Shown: positions 22,829 to 31,985, numbered from the stretch's first letter. The stretch is DNA of 49,514 nucleotides from UMGS1649 sp045604405 (GCA_045604405.1 JAZUNZ010000006.1:1-49514), one strand, 5' to 3'. Made by a program: numbers and translations. Notes: generated by a model not told the origin, from the letters alone.

Positions 22829-22992
22829 ACAGGTATGTTAAAAGTATTAGAATTATTGTAAAAGTAATTTTAAAAAGTGTATATTAGTATTATATTTGTT
22901 ATAAATAGGTAGTAAGATTATAATAATAAGAGATAAGGATATTATTGTTGTATTAAAAAGATGAATAGCAACATAAAACAAGGAGGAAAAGC

Positions 22993-24345
22993 ATGGAAAT
23001 AGCAAAACACATATTTAGAGGTTATGATATCCGTGGAATCTATGGACAAGATTTAGATGAACAAGTTGCATATAAAATAGGTAGGGGATTTGGTTCATAC
23101 ATATCTGAACTTGGAAAAACTAAAGCCGTTGTAGGTAGAGATAACAGAGACTCGTCAGAAGCTTTGGAAAAGGCTTTAATAGATGGTATTTTAAGCACAG
23201 GAGTAGATGTAGTATGCATAGGGTTGGTTACAACTCCAATGTACTATTTTGCCTCAGAAAAACTAGGTATTTGTTCAGGACTTATGATAACAGCAAGTCA
23301 TAATCCAAAGGAGTATAACGGATTTAAGTTTGCTTTTGATGAAAGCGGCAATGCATATGGTGAAAAAATACAAGAATTTAGAGAATATATACAAAAAGGT
23401 GAGTTTAAGACAGGAAACGGTAAACTAACTTATGAAGATATTAGAAAAGATTATTTAGAGCTTGTTAAATCTAGCATTAAACTTGGTGACAAAAAACTAA
23501 AAGTTGTTGTGGATGCTGGAAATGGCACAGGATGTGTTATAGTTAAAGATATATTTAATATGTTTGATATAGACGTAACGTATATATGTGATGACAGCGA
23601 TTCGTCATTTCCAAATCATCATCCAGACCCTAGCGTTGAAGCAAATCTTGAAATGTTAAAAGCCAAGGTTAAAGAGGTTGATGCAGACGTAGGCCTTGCA
23701 CTAGATGGAGATGCAGATAGAATTGGTGTTGTAGATGAAAATGGTACATACATTTCACCAGACCACTTTATGATAATAATTTGGAGAAGTATAATAGATA
23801 AAGTAGATAACAAATGTGCGTTGTTTGATGTAAAATGTACAAAGGCAATAGCAGATGAAATGCACAAGCTTGGTGGGACAGCGTGCATGTATAGAGTAGG
23901 AAATTCATACATAAAAGCAAAGATGAAAGAGGGAAATTTCGCTTTTGGTGGAGAGCTTTCTGGACACATGTTTTTTAGAGATAGATGGCCTGGCTTTGAT
24001 GATGGCATTTATGCTGGACTTAGACTAGTTGAAATATTAACATATACGAATAAAAAAGCTTCTGAACTTTTGGATGGAGTAAACAAATATTATTCAACAC
24101 CAGAAATAAAAGTAAAATCTACGGAAGAACAAAAATATTTGCTTGTAGAAAAAGTAAAAGAATATGCTTTAAGTAAAGGTTATGACATATGTACAATTGA
24201 TGGCGTAAGAGTAGAGTTTGAAGATAGCTGGATGCTAGCTCGTGCCACTCAAACCGGACCAGATGTTTCACTAAGATTTGAAGCTAAAACTGAAGAAAGG
24301 TTAGAGGAGCTTAAAGCAGAATTTAGAAAGATAATAAAATTTTAA
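22993..24345 (+). CDS. Phosphomannomutase/phosphoglucomutase
   Basis: This 450-residue alpha-D-phosphohexomutase interconverts hexose 6- and 1-phosphates for nucleotide-sugar and surface-glycan synthesis. The phosphoserine loop is TASHNP (S102), the metal loop is DGDADRIG, the sugar-binding loop is GGELSGHMFF, and the C-terminal phosphate-binding domain ends the protein. The length and domain order are those of the ManB/AlgC subfamily. Whether it prefers mannose or glucose cannot be read from sequence. AGGAGG precedes the ATG, and era begins 15 bases after the stop, so the genes are probably co-transcribed. Confidence 0.93.
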   Translation: MEIAKHIFRGYDIRGIYGQDLDEQVAYKIGRGFGSYISELGKTKAVVGRDNRDSSEALEKALIDGILSTGVDVVCIGLVTTPMYYFASEKLGICSGLMITASHNPKEYNGFKFAFDESGNAYGEKIQEFREYIQKGEFKTGNGKLTYEDIRKDYLELVKSSIKLGDKKLKVVVDAGNGTGCVIVKDIFNMFDIDVTYICDDSDSSFPNHHPDPSVEANLEMLKAKVKEVDADVGLALDGDADRIGVVDENGTYISPDHFMIIIWRSIIDKVDNKCALFDVKCTKAIADEMHKLGGTACMYRVGNSYIKAKMKEGNFAFGGELSGHMFFRDRWPGFDDGIYAGLRLVEILTYTNKKASELLDGVNKYYSTPEIKVKSTEEQKYLLVEKVKEYALSKGYDICTIDGVRVEFEDSWMLARATQTGPDVSLRFEAKTEERLEELKAEFRKIIKF

Positions 24346-24360
24346 ATAAGGAGTAATAAT

Positions 24361-25275
24361 ATGAAATCAGGATTTGTAGCAGTTGTAGGAAAACCAAATG
24401 CAGGAAAATCTAGTATGGTAAATAAACTTGTGGGATTTGATGTGGCAATAATTACACCAAAACCACAAACAACAAGATTTAATATACAAGGAATAAGAAC
24501 TACAGAAGCGTCTCAAATTATATTTATAGACACGCCAGGTGTGCACAACCCTAAAAATAAACTAGGACAGTACATGATGAAGGGCGTAGGCCTTGCAGTT
24601 GATTCGGTAGATAGTATAGTTTATTTAGTAGACGGTGCAAAGCCTGTGCTTGATGAAGCAAACAAAAAAATAATGGAGCAAATAGTTGAAACCAAAAAGA
24701 AGGTTATTTTAGCTATAAATAAAGTAGATAGAATAAAGAAAGAAAACATATTAAGAATAATAGATGAATACAATAAATACATACTGTCTTTAGGTGGAAA
24801 GTTTGAAGCTATAGTTCCAATTTCGGTATATAACTCAGACGGCCTTGAAGATTTGGTAAAATGTATTGAGGAGACCCTACCTAATGGAGAATATATTTTT
24901 GATCAAGATGAAGTAACAGACGTTACCGAAAGAGAGCTTGTAGAAGAATATATAAGAAGTAAGGCGTTAAAATATCTAGATGAAGAAATTCCGCATGGCA
25001 TTATAATACAAGTAGAAAAGATGAAAGATAGGCAGACTGAAAATGGCAATACTGTTTATGATATAGAAGCAAACATTATATGTAAAAAAGACTCGCATAA
25101 GGGAATAATAATAGGCAAAGATGGAGAAATGTTAAAAAGAATAGGCAGTTCAGCAAGACGAGATATTGAGCTTATGTTAGATGCTAGAGTAAACCTTAAA
25201 TTATGGGTAAAGGTAAGAAAAGACTGGGATGACAATGACAGTTATCTTACATATTTTAAGAATAAAATTCGCTAG
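24361..25275 (+). CDS. era: Era GTPase
   Basis: This 304-residue GTPase assists maturation of the 30S ribosomal subunit by binding the 3' end of 16S rRNA. G1 is GKPNAGKS (residues 10-17), G3 is DTPGVH, G4 is NKVD, and the KH domain lies at the C-terminus (IIIGKDGEMLKRIGSSARRDIE in parts: IIIGKDGEMLKRIG). The length is canonical. It is followed by yqzL and recO, the conserved arrangement in Bacillota. Confidence 0.97.
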   Translation: MKSGFVAVVGKPNAGKSSMVNKLVGFDVAIITPKPQTTRFNIQGIRTTEASQIIFIDTPGVHNPKNKLGQYMMKGVGLAVDSVDSIVYLVDGAKPVLDEANKKIMEQIVETKKKVILAINKVDRIKKENILRIIDEYNKYILSLGGKFEAIVPISVYNSDGLEDLVKCIEETLPNGEYIFDQDEVTDVTERELVEEYIRSKALKYLDEEIPHGIIIQVEKMKDRQTENGNTVYDIEANIICKKDSHKGIIIGKDGEMLKRIGSSARRDIELMLDARVNLKLWVKVRKDWDDNDSYLTYFKNKIR

Positions 25276-25337
25276 TAAAAGACAATTTTTTTCGTATAAC
25301 TTACTGTAATCTACATAAAATATTAGTAGGTGATAGT

Positions 25338-25493
25338 ATGGAAGAAAAATATTGGAACAGTTTCGAATCTAGCGGAAAAATAGAGGATTATTTAAGATAC
25401 AAAGGAATACAAAATATAGATGGCAAGTTTGATGGGGGATTAAATGAAGCTACTGAAAGTGAAGGGAGTAGTAATCAAGGAAATACCATATAA
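25338..25493 (+). CDS. yqzL: YqzL-like small protein overlapping recO
   Basis: A 51-residue protein, MEEKYWNSFESSGKIEDYLR followed by YKGIQ, matches the YqzL pattern (short, W-x-x-F-x-x-[ST]-G-x-I-x-x-Y-L-x-Y) and occupies the usual place between era and recO. GTAGGTG lies before the ATG as a weak ribosome site. Its last 50 bases overlap the start of recO in another frame, and it encloses the recO ribosome site. The tail after about residue 30 may therefore be an extension forced by the overlap. Function is unknown in the family. Confidence 0.8.
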   Translation: MEEKYWNSFESSGKIEDYLRYKGIQNIDGKFDGGLNEATESEGSSNQGNTI

Positions 25494-26193
25494 AGAAAAT
25501 GATAAGATTATAACTCTTATGACAGACAAATTAGGAAAGATTTCTTGTATGGCAAGAGGGGCAAAAAAGACAAATTCTGCCCTTCTTGCTTCATGTCAAC
25601 TTTTGGTATATAGCGAATTTGTACTATACAAAGGGACAAGCTTTTATCATATAAATTCAGCTGAAACTATAGATACTTTCTATAACTTAAGAACAGATTA
25701 TGACAAACTTGAAAAAGCATATGAGATAACAAAGGTTATTAATAGCTTGGTTGTAGAAAATGAAGATACAGAACATATATTATCACTATACTTAAATTCG
25801 CTTTTTGTTATATCTAAAGATTTACTTAAATTTGATTATGTTATGAGTGTATTTAAGCTTAAAATGCTAGTACTTCTTGGTTATAGTCCAAGCATTGTAG
25901 CCTGCTCAAATTGTAATAAAAGAATGCTATCTGAAACAAATGAGGGGTATTATTACTCTTTTAATACAAATAGCATTTTATGTGGTACTTGCTATAACAA
26001 ACTAAAACAAGAAAGTGAGAATAAAATTAAAAATGGCTGGTATGTATCTGTTAGTATGGCGGCGTTTTATGCAATTACATATATAATTGCAAGTGATACA
26101 AAAAAAGTATTTTCATTTAAAGTAGACGATAAAGCATTACAGGAAATTGTAAAAATAGCAGATAGGTTATATATAGAACAAATTAACTATTAA
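25444..26193 (+). CDS. recO: DNA repair protein RecO
   Basis: This 249-residue recombination mediator anneals single strands and helps load RecA in the RecFOR pathway. The N-terminal OB-fold begins MKLLKVKGVVIKEIPYKEND, a helical domain follows, and the family's four-cysteine zinc motif is present (CSNC about residues 155-158 and CGTC about 179-182). The start is fixed by GGGGG six bases before the ATG, inside yqzL. A terminator follows at 26242. Confidence 0.95.
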   Translation: MKLLKVKGVVIKEIPYKENDKIITLMTDKLGKISCMARGAKKTNSALLASCQLLVYSEFVLYKGTSFYHINSAETIDTFYNLRTDYDKLEKAYEITKVINSLVVENEDTEHILSLYLNSLFVISKDLLKFDYVMSVFKLKMLVLLGYSPSIVACSNCNKRMLSETNEGYYYSFNTNSILCGTCYNKLKQESENKIKNGWYVSVSMAAFYAITYIIASDTKKVFSFKVDDKALQEIVKIADRLYIEQINY

Positions 26194-26241
26194 TGAGCAT
26201 ATTAATGGGCATTTAGAAAAATTAACTTATTGTTTGACAAC

Positions 26242-26273
26242 AAAGAGATAAAACGTAATAGTTTTATCTCTTT
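26242..26273 (+). terminator. Intrinsic terminator after recO
   Basis: A 13-bp perfect stem AAAGAGATAAAAC / GTTTTATCTCTTT with a 6-base loop. Confidence 0.92.
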
Positions 26274-26297
26274 CTTCGTATAATTTGTGCCAAATGT

Positions 26298-26326
26298 TTG
26301 CAAATTGGGACCTTTTGGTATATAAT
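26298..26326 (+). promoter_or_regulatory. Promoter of the gatCA-proS-gatB operon
   Basis: TTGCAA (26298-26303), 17-base spacer, TATAAT (26321-26326), about 24 bases from the expected transcription start to the gatC ATG. No T-box leader precedes it. Confidence 0.85.
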
Positions 26327-26356
26327 TTACCATGTAATAATATGGAGGGAAACAAG

Positions 26357-26644
26357 ATGAAAATATCAAACGAAGAAGTAAAGCATATAGCAAAACTTGC
26401 TAAATTAAGTCTTAGCGAGGAAGAAGTGGAAAAGTATTCCAAAGAACTTGGACAAATTGCAGAGTTTGTGGATGAATTAAATGAAGTAGATATAAGCGGA
26501 GTAGAACCTACTGCTCACGTTGTAGATAAGAAAAATGTATTTAGAAAAGACGAGAAAAAAGAGTCTTTCCCTAGAGAACAAATACTTAAAAACGCGCCTA
26601 GTAAAGAAGCAGGTTGCATAAGTGTTCCTAAGGTAGTTGAGTAG
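26357..26644 (+). CDS. gatC: Glutamyl-tRNA(Gln)/aspartyl-tRNA(Asn) amidotransferase subunit C
   Basis: This 95-residue subunit wraps GatA and GatB together. It begins MKISNEEVKHIAKLAKLSLS, the usual GatC start, and ends with the conserved PKVVE. The ATG at 26357 is chosen because GGAGGG stands 8 bases before it; longer upstream frames run into the promoter. With GatA and GatB it forms amide-charged tRNA-Gln, fitting the tRNA-Gln(TTG) gene elsewhere in the window. Confidence 0.95.
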   Translation: MKISNEEVKHIAKLAKLSLSEEEVEKYSKELGQIAEFVDELNEVDISGVEPTAHVVDKKNVFRKDEKKESFPREQILKNAPSKEAGCISVPKVVE

Positions 26645-26653
26645 GAGGAAACT

Positions 26654-28111
26654 ATGTACGAGAAATTAACAATACATGAATTAAGAGATAAAATAAAAAA
26701 TAAAGAAGTGGCAATTAAAGAGGTTGTAGACGCTGTATTTGCAAGAATAGAAGCGGTAGAAAATAAAGTAGAAGCATTTGTTACTTTGAACAAAGAATAT
26801 GCATACAAGAAGGCTGAAGAACTTCAAGCTAAATTGGATGCAGGTGAAGATATAGGAGTTTTAGGAGGAATACCTGTAGCAATAAAAGATAATATGTGTA
26901 TGAAGGACACATTAACAACATGCTCTTCAAAAATGTTATCTAATTTTGTTAGCCCATATGATGCAACTGTAGTAAAAAAATTAGAACAAGCAGGAGCAAT
27001 AATAATTGGAAAAACAAACATGGATGAATTTGCAATGGGTTCATCTACAGCAACATCAGCACACAAGAAAACTAAAAATCCTTGGGATGAGACAAGAGTT
27101 CCAGGCGGCTCAAGTGGTGGAGCTGCAGCTTGTGTATCTGCAGATATGGCTATAGCATCTTTAGGTTCAGATACAGGTGGAAGTATTCGTCAACCAGCAG
27201 CATACTGCTCTGTGGTAGGTTTAAAACCTACATATGGTCTTGTATCTAGATTTGGACTTATAGCATTTGCATCATCACTAGACCAAATAGGACCATTTAC
27301 AAAGGATGTTAGGGATGCCGCAATAATGCTTGATGTAATTGCAGGGCATGACGAAATGGATACTACATCAGTAGAAATGGTGTGTCCAGAATATGAAAAA
27401 TCATTAACTGGAAGTATTAAAGGATTAAAAGTTGGTATACCGACAGAGTTTATTGAAAAAGGATTAAATCCAGATGTTAAAGTAGCTTTTGATAAAGCAG
27501 TTGAAAAATTAAAAGAGTTAGGAGCAGAGGTTGTAGAGATATCTTTAGATTATGCAAAATATGCATTACCAACATATTATATTATATCTCCTGCGGAGGC
27601 ATCATCAAACCTGGCAAGATATGATGGAATAAAATATGGATACAGAACTGAGGACTTTGAAGATCTAGAAAGTATATATGCTAAATCTAGAACAGAAGGT
27701 TTCGGTGACGAAGTAAAAAGAAGAATAATGCTTGGTACATATGTACTTTCTTCAGGGTATTATGATGCATATTATAAACGCGCAGGTCAAGTTAGAACTT
27801 TGATTAGCCAAGATTTTAACAAGGCATTTGAAAGTGTAGATGTTATAGCGCTTCCTACATGTCCAAATACTACATTTAAATTTGGTGAGAAGAGCTCAAA
27901 TCCAGTTGAAATGTATCTTGAAGACATATTTACAGTACCTGTAAATATAGCAGGTCTTCCAGGTATATCTGTTCCATGTGGTTTTGATAGCAAACATCTT
28001 CCAATAGGACTTCAATTTATAGCATCTTCTTTTGATGAAACAACGCTTTTAAACACAGCTTATGCTTATGAACAAAATACACAGCACCATAAAGAAAAAC
28101 CAAACGTATAA
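26654..28111 (+). CDS. gatA: Amidotransferase subunit A
   Basis: This 485-residue amidase-signature enzyme releases ammonia from glutamine for transamidation of misacylated tRNA. The catalytic Ser-cisSer-Lys triad is visible: K78 (AIKDN), S153 (GGSSGG) and S177 (DTGGSIRQP). Length and sequence are canonical. It begins nine bases after gatC with AGGAGG and is followed nine bases later by proS rather than gatB. Confidence 0.97.
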   Translation: MYEKLTIHELRDKIKNKEVAIKEVVDAVFARIEAVENKVEAFVTLNKEYAYKKAEELQAKLDAGEDIGVLGGIPVAIKDNMCMKDTLTTCSSKMLSNFVSPYDATVVKKLEQAGAIIIGKTNMDEFAMGSSTATSAHKKTKNPWDETRVPGGSSGGAAACVSADMAIASLGSDTGGSIRQPAAYCSVVGLKPTYGLVSRFGLIAFASSLDQIGPFTKDVRDAAIMLDVIAGHDEMDTTSVEMVCPEYEKSLTGSIKGLKVGIPTEFIEKGLNPDVKVAFDKAVEKLKELGAEVVEISLDYAKYALPTYYIISPAEASSNLARYDGIKYGYRTEDFEDLESIYAKSRTEGFGDEVKRRIMLGTYVLSSGYYDAYYKRAGQVRTLISQDFNKAFESVDVIALPTCPNTTFKFGEKSSNPVEMYLEDIFTVPVNIAGLPGISVPCGFDSKHLPIGLQFIASSFDETTLLNTAYAYEQNTQHHKEKPNV

Positions 28112-28120
28112 GGAGTAAAT

Positions 28121-29851
28121 ATGTTACAATCAAAATTAATATCAGATACAAAAAAAGAATGGCCAAGTGAAGCAACTTTAAAAAGTCATGGGTTGCTTCT
28201 TAAAGGCGGTTATATAAAACAAATGGCAAGTGGAATATTTACACTTATGCCACTTGGTAAAAAAGTATCGACTAAAATAGAAAATATAATACGTGAAGAG
28301 ATGAATAAAGTTGGGGCACAAGAGATGCAGATGCCAGTAGTAGCAACTAAGAAATTATGGGATAGCGCTAAAAGATATGATTCAATTGGATCAGAACTTT
28401 TGCGTTTTAAGGATAGAACTGGGACAGATATGGTGCTTTCTATGACGCATGAAGAAGCTGCGGTATTTAGCGTGCTTAATGAGGCATCGTCTTATACAAA
28501 ATACCCATTTTCTATTTATCAAATTCAAACAAAATTTAGAGATGAGGCAAGAAGTAGAGGAGGACTTATACGCGTTCGCGAATTTACTATGAAAGACGCA
28601 TATTCTTTCCATACATCAGAACAATCTTTAAATGAAGTTTATGATAAATATTACGAAGCATATAATAAAATATTTGCTCGTGTTGGAATTCCAGAAGTTA
28701 TTGCAGTAGCATCAGATACAGGGATGATGGGCGGAAGCGGCGCTCATGAATATATGCTGTTGTGTGATGCTGGCGAAGACAAAATAGTTACATGTAGCTC
28801 ATGTGATTATAGTGCAAATATGGAAGTTGCAGTATGCAAAGAAGATGAACCTGCAACAACTGAGACTAAAGAAATAGAAGAAATTCATACACCAAATGTT
28901 AAGACAATTGAAGATTTAAGAGAATTTCTTAATGTTCCAATGAGTCACTTTGTTAAAGCAGTGGTATATTATAGAATAGATACAGATGAGACAGTAGTTG
29001 TATTTATTCGTGGAGATAGGGAAGTAAATGAAACTAAATTAAGGAACTTCTTGAAGGTAGACGATGAACACTTAGTTCCAAAGACTGAAGAAGAAAATGA
29101 TGGAATACGCTATGGCTTCATCGGACCTATAGGATTTAATCCAACAGTAAAAACTGTTATCGTATATGACAAGTCTTTAGAAAACGAAACATGTTTAGTA
29201 GCTGGAGCAAATAAACTAGATTATCACATGTCAGGTGTTAATATTAAAAGAGATATAAAAGATGTAGAATTTATAGATGTAGCTAAAGTTGCTGAAAATG
29301 ATGTATGTACGAAGTGTGGAAAAAACACATTAAAAATTTCTAATGGTATAGAAGTTGGAAATATCTTTAAACTTGGAACAAAATATACAGCGGCTATGAA
29401 TATGAGTTATCTTGACGAAAATGGAAAAGCTAATACTCCTATCATGGGATGTTATGGAATAGGTGTAGGACGTCTTATGGCTTCTGTATTAGAAGCAAAG
29501 GCTACAGAAAGACAAGCAAATTGGCCAAGCTCAATTGCTCCTTTTGATATTCACATTTGTCCACTAGATTACACAAAAAATGATAGTGTAAAAGAAATCG
29601 CAGACAAGTTATATGAAGAGCTTAATAAATGTGGTTATGACACATTATTAGATGATAGAGCTAAAAGTGCTGGCGTTAAGTTTGCAGATTCCGACCTTAT
29701 TGGTGCGCCTATACGTATAGTTGTAAGTGGTAGAAATATAGAATCAGGAAAATACGAAGTAAAACTTGTAGGCGAAGAAGAAGCTAAACTTGTGGACATG
29801 GATAAAATATTTGAATTTATTAACGAAGCTAAGAAGGGATGGGAAGTATAA
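28121..29851 (+). CDS. proS: Prolyl-tRNA synthetase, bacterial type with editing insertion
   Basis: This 576-residue class II synthetase charges tRNA-Pro. Motif 2 is in FRDEARSRGGLIRVREF, motif 3 in GCYGIGVGRLMAS, with TGTDMVLSMTHEEA in the active site. The insertion (about 225-385) between motifs 2 and 3 is the YbaK-like editing domain that removes misacylated alanine. The anticodon-binding domain closes the protein. It sits between gatA and gatB in the same operon, ending two bases before the gatB ATG, which is an unusual arrangement. Confidence 0.97.
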   Translation: MLQSKLISDTKKEWPSEATLKSHGLLLKGGYIKQMASGIFTLMPLGKKVSTKIENIIREEMNKVGAQEMQMPVVATKKLWDSAKRYDSIGSELLRFKDRTGTDMVLSMTHEEAAVFSVLNEASSYTKYPFSIYQIQTKFRDEARSRGGLIRVREFTMKDAYSFHTSEQSLNEVYDKYYEAYNKIFARVGIPEVIAVASDTGMMGGSGAHEYMLLCDAGEDKIVTCSSCDYSANMEVAVCKEDEPATTETKEIEEIHTPNVKTIEDLREFLNVPMSHFVKAVVYYRIDTDETVVVFIRGDREVNETKLRNFLKVDDEHLVPKTEEENDGIRYGFIGPIGFNPTVKTVIVYDKSLENETCLVAGANKLDYHMSGVNIKRDIKDVEFIDVAKVAENDVCTKCGKNTLKISNGIEVGNIFKLGTKYTAAMNMSYLDENGKANTPIMGCYGIGVGRLMASVLEAKATERQANWPSSIAPFDIHICPLDYTKNDSVKEIADKLYEELNKCGYDTLLDDRAKSAGVKFADSDLIGAPIRIVVSGRNIESGKYEVKLVGEEEAKLVDMDKIFEFINEAKKGWEV

Positions 29852-29853
29852 AT

Positions 29854-31302
29854 ATGAGAGAAGATTATGAGGTTATAATAGGACTTGAAGTGCATGCTGA
29901 ACTTGCTACAAAGAGTAAAATATATTGTGGCTGTTCAACTGAATTTGGTTCTGATCCAAATACGCATGTATGTCCAATTTGTACAGGTATGCCAGGAGTA
30001 CTTCCTGTACTTAATGAAAAAGTAGTAGAATATGCAGTAAAAATGGGACTTGCTACAAATTGTAAAATTGCAAGATTTTCAAAACAAGATAGAAAAAATT
30101 ATTTCTATCCAGACCTACCAAAAGCTTACCAAACTTCTCAATATGATTTACCTTTATGTTACGAAGGACATGTAGATTTTATGGTGGATGGGAAACCAAA
30201 AACTGTAGGAATTACAAGAATACATATTGAAGAAGATGCTGGAAAACTTATACATGATCCATATACAGGAGATACACTTGTAGATTTAAATCGTTGTGGA
30301 GTGCCTCTAATAGAGATAGTATCTGAACCAGATATACGTTCTAAAGAAGAAGCTATTGAATACATGCAAACGTTGAAATCTACACTAGAATATCTTGAAA
30401 TATGTGACTGTAAAATGCAAGAGGGTTCTTTAAGATGTGACGTAAACCTTTCAGTAAGAAAGAAAGGCGAAACTAAGTTTGGTACTAGAACTGAAACTAA
30501 GAACTTAAACTCTTTCAAAGCGATTGGCCGTTCAATTGAATTTGAGATAGATAGACAAATAAAAGAACTTGAAAACGGTGGTACTATTTACCAAGAAACG
30601 AGACGTTGGGATGATGATAAGGGTATAGGTTATGCCATGAGAACTAAAGAGGATGCTCATGATTACAGATATTTCCCTGAACCAGACCTAGCACCTATAG
30701 TTTTATCTGATGAATATGTTGAGGGCTTAAGAGCATCTTTACCAGAAATGCCAAATGTAAGACGTGATAGATACATAAATAAACTTGGTCTTCCAGAATA
30801 TGATGCAACACAAATTACAAACTCAAAACATATGGCAGAGTTTTTCGATAAAGTGGTTGCAAAGTGCGGAAATGCAAAACTTGTATCTAACTGGATTATG
30901 TCTGACCTTTCAAGAAAACTTAATGAAACAGAGATGGAAATTACAGACGTTAAGTTTACAGCAGAAAATTTAGGAGAGCTTATAGAGCTTATAGACAAGG
31001 GAACAATATCTTCTGCAATAGCTAAGAAGGTATTTGAGGCAATGTTTGAAACAGGAGATGCACCAGCAAAAATTGTTGAATCTCAAGGTCTTGTTCAAAT
31101 AACAGACGAGTCTGCAATTAGAGATTTAGTAATTTCGGTTATAAACGAAAATGAACAATCAGTACTAGACTATATAAACGGTAAAGATAAAGCTGTAGGG
31201 TTCATAGTAGGTCAAACAATGAAAGCATCAAAAGGCAAAGCAAATCCGGGTATAGTTAATAAACTAATAATGGAAGAACTAAATAAAAGAAAAAACGGAT
31301 AA
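29854..31302 (+). CDS. gatB: Amidotransferase subunit B
   Basis: This 482-residue subunit binds and phosphorylates the misacylated tRNA. It starts MREDYEVIIGLEVHAELATK, contains the cradle-domain zinc cysteines CGCS and CPIC, and has the C-terminal helical plus tail (YqeY-like) domain. The ATG at 29854 is preferred because the family starts just before YEVIIGLEVH; an in-frame ATG at 29839 inside proS is possible and preceded by AAGGG. It is the last gene of the operon and ends before a terminator at 31357. Confidence 0.96.
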   Translation: MREDYEVIIGLEVHAELATKSKIYCGCSTEFGSDPNTHVCPICTGMPGVLPVLNEKVVEYAVKMGLATNCKIARFSKQDRKNYFYPDLPKAYQTSQYDLPLCYEGHVDFMVDGKPKTVGITRIHIEEDAGKLIHDPYTGDTLVDLNRCGVPLIEIVSEPDIRSKEEAIEYMQTLKSTLEYLEICDCKMQEGSLRCDVNLSVRKKGETKFGTRTETKNLNSFKAIGRSIEFEIDRQIKELENGGTIYQETRRWDDDKGIGYAMRTKEDAHDYRYFPEPDLAPIVLSDEYVEGLRASLPEMPNVRRDRYINKLGLPEYDATQITNSKHMAEFFDKVVAKCGNAKLVSNWIMSDLSRKLNETEMEITDVKFTAENLGELIELIDKGTISSAIAKKVFEAMFETGDAPAKIVESQGLVQITDESAIRDLVISVINENEQSVLDYINGKDKAVGFIVGQTMKASKGKANPGIVNKLIMEELNKRKNG

Positions 31303-31317
31303 AGAAATTTTAAATTT

Positions 31318-31393
31318 ATGTATAAATTAAAAATATTTGTACATAATATATCTAGCCACAGAGCATTAACACTTTTGCTCTGTGTATTTTTAT
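31318..31393 (+). repeat. Covarying terminator element, copy 1 (after gatB)
   Basis: A 76-base element repeated at 31863-31938 with about 10 differences. It contains a 9-bp hairpin CACAGAGCA / TGCTCTGTG (31357-31384) followed by TATTTTTAT, so it acts as the gatB terminator. The differing stem bases are compensated in copy 2. The conserved part includes 39 bases before the hairpin, which a simple terminator would not need. Confidence 0.85.
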
Positions 31394-31454
31394 AATTTTA
31401 AGCAAAATAATAAGCAAGATTTAAGCAAGATATAAGGAGCTTTAAAGGTTATAA

Positions 31455-31483
31455 TTGAAAAATAGATGAAAATGTGCTAAACT
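31455..31483 (+). promoter_or_regulatory. Probable promoter of the 107-residue gene
   Basis: TTGAAA (31455-31460), 17-base spacer, TAAACT (31478-31483). Confidence 0.55.
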
Positions 31484-31534
31484 ATTCCTATAAAATAATA
31501 TACCTAGAGCATAATTGAAAAGGAGAAAAATGTT

Positions 31535-31858
31535 ATGAAAATGTATTATGAAACTAAGGAAAAAATGAAAAAACAGCGGTTAAAAAGAATAAAAGAATAT
31601 TACGATGCATATGATACAGACTGGCGTATAACGCTTATGTCAGATAAAAAGTTAGACAGACATACAATACTCTCTAAGCAACAATTAAATGATGAGTATT
31701 ATTTTGTAGTACAAACTGAAGGTGGAGCAATATCTCTCGTAAAGCTCGTTTACAGTGCGGGAGTAACATTTGTTAGAGTATCAAAAGCAAGTAAGAAATA
31801 CGTTGAAAACAAAGGAGTTTTTGACTCTTGGATTAAAGAAGCAAAAGAGAATGTATAA
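31535..31858 (+). CDS. Small soluble protein of unknown function
   Basis: This 107-residue protein is rich in Lys and Tyr, with a basic helical N-terminus (residues 1-30) and a short alpha/beta part containing DEYYFVVQTEGGAISLVKLVY and GVFDSWIKEA. There is no signal peptide or membrane helix. GGAG precedes the ATG; a second ATG two codons later is possible. The gene stands alone between two copies of a repeated terminator element, from its own promoter. I do not recognise the family, and nothing in the context suggests a function. Confidence 0.75.
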   Translation: MKMYYETKEKMKKQRLKRIKEYYDAYDTDWRITLMSDKKLDRHTILSKQQLNDEYYFVVQTEGGAISLVKLVYSAGVTFVRVSKASKKYVENKGVFDSWIKEAKENV

Positions 31859-31862
31859 ATTG

Positions 31863-31938
31863 ATGTATAAATTTAAAATATTTATACATAATATATCTAG
31901 ACACAGGGTATTTACACTTTTACCCTGTGTATTTTTAT
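31863..31938 (+). repeat. Covarying terminator element, copy 2
   Basis: Second copy of the element at 31318-31393. Its hairpin is CACAGGGTA / TACCCTGTG (31902-31929) followed by TATTTTTAT. Three stem pairs differ from copy 1 and all remain paired. It terminates the 107-residue gene. Confidence 0.85.
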
Positions 31939-31956
31939 GCTTGGAAAAAATTTTTC

Positions 31957-31985
31957 TTGAAATATAATAGTTCTCGTGATATACT
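31957..31985 (+). promoter_or_regulatory. Promoter of rubrerythrin, with a nearby inverted repeat
   Basis: TTGAAA (31957-31962), 17-base spacer, TATACT (31980-31985) with TG before it. Downstream, at about 31997-32017, AATAATA and TATTATT form an AT-rich inverted repeat that could be a PerR-type operator. That reading is tentative. Confidence 0.65.

Noticed and set aside
26274..26356. T-box leader for the gat/proS operon, or for alaS at 39034-39090
   Set aside because: Both promoters lie within about 60 bases of the start codon, leaving no room for a T-box.
31770..31967. 65-codon frame overlapping the 107-residue gene and the repeat element
   Set aside because: It reads through a terminator hairpin, has no ribosome site and overlaps a better frame.
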